Positions 59,801 to 64,000 of a stretch of 64,000 bases of DNA are shown here, one piece after another (within the stretch, counting starts at the first letter, position 1; every line of letters begins with the position of its first letter). The stretch spans positions 6,510,001 through 6,574,000 of the forward strand of contig CM114274.1 of assembly GCA_050084515.1 (NCBI GenBank), in the 5' to 3' direction. Below the pieces are notes generated by a model that ran no database searches, was not told the origin of the DNA, and was given only the letters and a program-made list of their open reading frames with translations. The DNA is from Blasia pusilla. Taxonomy: Eukaryota; Marchantiophyta; Marchantiopsida; Blasiales. A program made the translations under genes and the position numbers.

Positions 59801-62186
59801 TCTTTCTTGTGTTACGAGTAACCCAAATCTCTTATTAGGAGAGTGGATTTAGAATGACATTATAGAGACATAGAGAGTTCACACAAGCTTTGTTGTGATA
59901 TAGATTATAGGAGATATTTTGGTGCATGATACTCTATGTTTGTGGATATTGTGAGTGAGTATGATATCTTATATTCATGTATATGTGGATGATGACGGCG
60001 AGCACAACATCCTCTCTTGGAATATTTCCCATGATTATACCACTATACTAGTTAGCATAATACTATTATAAGTGTAATTATAAATACAACCTCCTTCCTT
60101 TAGCAAATGTAGATGATTATACGAGAAGAATGAATTCAAGTTATGCATAATCTATCACAAGAAAAAACATTTCATTGATTTTTTCACCTATAGTACATAA
60201 GAATATCATAAGACTATAATCCTTTGATTTACAACACGTTATATAAACTATGCATGTATATTGGAATATACAAGGTAATGAAATATATTTGCTTGTATGG
60301 AAAATTTCCTATTTGCACATATTGGAAGTTGCAAAAATTTGCACAAATCATTTTGGATCTTTGGCCTTATATATCATTTTATTTGAATGAATTAAGTTAA
60401 CCTTTGGATAACTTGTAGTAAGTTGTAAGTTTTTAAAATATATAGAGTCTTTCACTTACCTGTAGGGACTATCTACTAGTTGTAAGAGTCCTCCCTAAAG
60501 AGCACAAGGTCCAATGTTAAAATTTGGAACCAAAAGTTTTGGGAAAATGTGATTCACTTGTGATTTATTTTCTTCTTTATGAAAATTGAATATTTATCGA
60601 AGGAAATTTAAAGAATGATAGTAGCCATGGTTCCAAGGACCTTGGAACATTAACAACATCTAATGCTTACAATGAATTCTACTAATTGTTCCCAAATGAA
60701 TTTCCCAACTCAACATAACGTTATCATATAAATCACAATGTTCTCCTTTCAAGAGCCTAAATAATATATGGTTGTATCCTTGAACTTACAAAAACATATA
60801 TTAGATGAGTTGATTCCCCCATAACAAAGTGTCCCAAAATGAAATCCTCAATTCTGTCAAGGTGGTCATGAGAATATAATCGACACAACATCTTTCCATC
60901 TGCATTTGCTCATTGCTATGTCATAGATGTGTCATCATAATCTTTGAAATTCCTTGAGATGCACATAGAATCCAAATCTTCAAAAATCATTGTTGGTTAA
61001 AACTATTTTACAATGTATCTCAATAATTGAAAACGTACCGTTTGACCATAGATGACAAGATGATCTCAAATGAAAATAAATATTTTTTCATGCCCTTTAA
61101 TTGCGTAAAGTCGCACCTTTATCTTATAAATACCTATAATATTAAAAAAATATATAGATAAGATGAAAATTAAGACTATTTTTCCCTCTTATGGATCTTT
61201 TATGAGAGAGATAAATACTGAATATTTTACTGTGGAATTAGTATCCCTTTGTAAACCACTCCCTTGTGTAAGCCAAAAAAATTGATACACCCACATAAAC
61301 AAGGAAATTTCCTTCATTTATGATTAAAAAAAATTAAAAATGGGATGATAGCTTTGTATCCAAAATAATTTTCAAATACATCTTAAATACATCTTAAATA
61401 CTATGTGAATAATTCTTATTATAAGATGGATTTAAACTTTAAATTTTTTGAAGATAAAAAGAAAATATATCAAAATATAAAATTTGAAGAATAGACAAGA
61501 ACCGATGTATCAAAGGTGACTTTGATAGTTACGACCTTGTTTGAGAGCCCCAATCGAGTTAATAAGAATGAGAAGCTCGTAGAACTATGGCCAAATGGTG
61601 TTTTCTTAACTATCAATTGATATTTATTGCAAACAAAAGAGATTTTGACCCTCATATTGAATTTCATAATTTCTTTACGACCTCTACAAACAACTCATGT
61701 TTTTTAACCTCTTCATATAGACTATCCACATGTATTCCACTAGCAATTCATCACTTAATCTCTCCCCACGCAAATTTCTTATCCTCTCAAAGGGATGATA
61801 CATTTGTTGAATCCACAAGTGAAGAAATATCTTCATGTATAAAATCAACCAAAGGATTAGCATGAGATCTTTTATTGAATTTATCCACTTCTATAGTATT
61901 ATTTGCAAGAACTTCTCTCCGTTAAATTATACCATCGGGACATGTACCCAAAGCCTACATGATGGGAAAATCTTCATTTTTAGAGTTTGGAAAAAATTAT
62001 CAAAATAGACATGTTTTCATGTTAGATTTATGTTAGAGAAAATTCTTTGACCACACGAATTTATGATTAGATTTTTGAAGCTAGAAAAAGACAATCTTTT
62101 CTTTTTCAAATAAGCTTTTCGTCTTTGGAAATTCCTTGCTACAAATTTCATTAGAAATTTTTTTGCAACTAAATCCTTGGTTGCAA
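56842..62186. other. AT-rich gene-free stretch
   Basis: No gene is recognised. A GC-richer island at 57.15-57.6 kb holds GGGAACTACGGGTC-type words near 57260 and 57300. The related pair CATTCCCCTGGGCATTAG and CCTTCCCCTAGGCATTAG lies near 57463 and 57637. A (TA)n microsatellite lies at 58653-58670. The rest, up to 62.1 kb, is A/T-rich with only short frames. Confidence 0.5.
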
Positions 62187-62944
62187 TTGTCGTGCGCATA
62201 CACATCGCTACACAACATACATCGCTATCACCGAACACACACACAAACATGCACGATCCCATGCTAACTCATGGCATCCAAACAACGAGACAAGAAGTAC
62301 CAAAATATCTCCAATAAAGTAAGATCCAATCTCTCTCTACACAATCTCACCATAGCTCTCAAAGGTGTGCACTCTCTCTCATGTCAAACCAAACCCACTC
62401 TCCTAATGAGAGGCTTGGGTTACACTCACAAGGCAAGGGACCATAGCTCCGCCGCCTCATGCCAAGAGGTTCAACAAAGAGAGAATGAGCTCTCAAGCTC
62501 TCTCTCATTGGGATATATACCCCTCCCCTCTCCCAAGCTCTCTCCATGGTAACCTATTCTCCCAAGTCACCTCCTTGGCTCTTGACTTGATGTAGGAGGT
62601 CAAGGGCCTCTTACAAAAAATAGAAAGTCGATCATATACTCAAAATGATACTTACCTAAAATAGCAAGTTTATCAATATGGCTCCAAATGAGCCAAAACG
62701 AAGGGGAAACTTGCTTTCTCAGGTTTCCCGGGGCTTGAGCAGGTCATCCTCAACCTCATATGCCTGTCCTCCACTACTCTTGAAGACGCTCTACTAGATC
62801 TTACCAACGTGACAGTTGTCGTGCGTATACACATCGCTACACAACATACATAACTGTCACCGAACATACACACAAACACGCACGATCCCATGCTAACTCA
62901 TGGAATCCAAACAACGAGACAAGAAGTACCAAAATATCTCCAAT
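62187..62944. repeat. Pair of 129-bp direct repeats, offset 629 bp
   Basis: 62187-62315 and 62816-62944 are close to identical. Both start TTGTCGTGCG and end ATATCTCCAAT, with a dozen or fewer substitutions. The flanks on both sides differ, so this is not a simple tandem unit. The pair lies downstream of the minus-strand integrase-PHD element and may come from its 3' non-coding region or LTR. Confidence 0.8.
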
Positions 62945-63130
62945 CGCCCCCCTAGCTGGTGGTTAGGTCCCTCTAATTCTAGATAGCCATCTATCCCTAC
63001 CTACCATGACACACATCTCTCGGACGCTAAGAGCAAGAAGGTCGGGTGCTCATGTGGCCCCATCGCTAGTCGCCTTCCTATTATCCATGTCAGAGAAAAA
63101 GTCGAGATCGAAACCTATCTAGTATCTCCT

Positions 63131-64000
63131 CTATGTACATCTGGGACACATCCATCGTCCCCGAGGAACCCTAGTGAGAGGTGGCGTCAGACATGCCATA
63201 TGCCAACCTCTCGAACAACCATCATAGACTAGCATCGTGGCCGCATCACGGGCAGAACCACACAACATACAACGCAAGCCTGCAGGAACTACTGCTAAGC
63301 TCAGATCCACTGTACCATCAATGTTAGGAAGGTGACATGGTGCACAATTACGCACATGGTCCTTCCATACCATACCATCGCGTCCCTCTAGCAAGAGAAC
63401 ACCGAATGGCAAAACGTAACGCACTCTCCAGATAGTGCGCCCTGCAGTCACATCCAACGTCGTCGGTGCCGTCTATTGCAAGTAGACATAATCTCCCCGA
63501 TGAAGCCTCCACATAGTTGGTCGATAACCACCATCCCTAATAGTTGCATACCTCAACGTATCACGATGCTACGCAATCCCCAAGTTCTCGAATGCCATGG
63601 GCATCACTCTCCGAAACAACTTAGCCCTCTGAGAACATGCTCGCATCCATACATATGGGTCATCAAGGTCCAGCACCTCACCAACATCTCGACGAATGGC
63701 CGCAGGTAAATCTGGCTCTCGGCCATAAAGTAGCAAGTATGGTGAAAACGACGCTAAGGATGCGTGCCTGCTGAATCTATATCCCATCGCCAACCAGGGA
63801 AAATGGAGGTCCCAATCTCCTAGGTGACCTCTTTGCAAGCCCATACTTGCGTAAATCCCTCTTCACCATTTGCACTACTCTCTCCGCTAATCCATCCGCC
63901 TCGGGATGATGTCGCGAAGTCGTACGATGGTCGATGAGCGCCTGATCATACAAGGCCTGGAACTCACCGCGAAACTCGGTACCCTGGTCTGTCAACACCT
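63131..64000 (-). pseudogene. Ty3-like integrase with C-terminal PHD finger (copy A), cut by the window edge
   Basis: Read from 63998 down, the integrase core shows LTDQGTEFRGEFQALYDQAL (second catalytic Asp) and HPEADGLAERVVQ (catalytic Glu region). A frameshift lies near 63830. The frame continues with FSPYLLLYGREPDLPAAIRR, MPMAFENLGIA, a TAG (63566-63568), HRGDYVYLQ and another TAG before 63457. The last segment carries WKDHVRNCAPCHLPNIDG and then, at 63271-63137, a PHD-type zinc finger. Its elements are CMLC, YDGC, GWHMACL-TPPL and RGRWMCPRC. The third zinc Cys is Tyr (codon 63226-63224). PHD fingers read histone tails, so the domain could guide integration as chromodomains do. Two stops and one frameshift make it a dead copy. 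Protease and RT lie beyond the edge. Confidence 0.85.

Noticed and set aside
1-64000. Search for tRNA, rRNA and organellar inserts
   Set aside because: I found no convincing tRNA B-box with a matching acceptor fold and no rRNA or plastid gene sequence by reading; a covariance-model scan would be needed to be sure.

Overview
The window is a piece of a land-plant nuclear genome. The evidence is spliced genes with GT-AG introns, a calmodulin-binding CAMTA factor, a trihelix transcription factor, long gene-poor AT-rich spacers and several decayed LTR retrotransposons. The retroelement types (a methyltransferase fragment, and an integrase ending in a PHD finger) make me lean towards a non-flowering lineage such as a bryophyte, lycophyte or fern, but this is inference. 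Nothing looks prokaryotic or organellar.

Layout. 1-2.4 kb: unidentified, broken reading frames on the minus strand. 2.4-13 kb: gene-poor, with repeats, a GC-rich minisatellite and a Helitron-like element. 13.1-15.7 kb: GC-rich promoter/leader and a SIP1-type trihelix gene on the plus strand. 15.7-25.8 kb: mostly non-coding, with two perfect hairpins, a second Helitron-like element and a broken integrase-PHD retroelement remnant. 25.8-31.5 kb: a complete 12-exon FRA10AC1 homologue on the minus strand (285 aa), including one GC-AG intron; all exon phases agree. 31.9-32.4 kb: foldback repeats and a third Helitron-like end. 35.5-43.1 kb: a CAMTA gene on the minus strand in about 13 exons (about 1,228 aa: CG-1, TIG, ankyrin, IQ, calmodulin-binding region). 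43.1-46 kb: its GC-rich upstream region. 46.8-56.8 kb: a nest of dead retrotransposons. 56.8-63.1 kb: AT-rich and without recognisable genes. 63.1-64 kb: a second integrase-PHD element, cut by the window edge.

Most interesting. At 55.2-56.8 kb a retrotransposon aspartic-protease fragment is followed, through a linker, by a sequence resembling motifs I and II of a DNMT3-like cytosine-5 DNA methyltransferase. At 63.1-64 kb and 23.2-24.0 kb an integrase carries a C-terminal PHD finger where chromoviruses have a chromodomain. I infer that these may be parts of one retrotransposon family carrying both a DNA-methylation writer and a histone reader. No single copy in the window shows both halves, so this is a hypothesis. 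The neighbouring chromovirus is split and inverted: gag-PR-RT-RNase H and the integrase zinc finger lie on the minus strand, while the integrase core and chromodomain lie on the plus strand, with the joint beside an LTR-like segment.

The three host genes are all nuclear. CAMTA reads calcium through calmodulin, the trihelix protein binds DNA, and FRA10AC1-type proteins are associated with splicing. There is no sign that they work together; they are simply neighbours.
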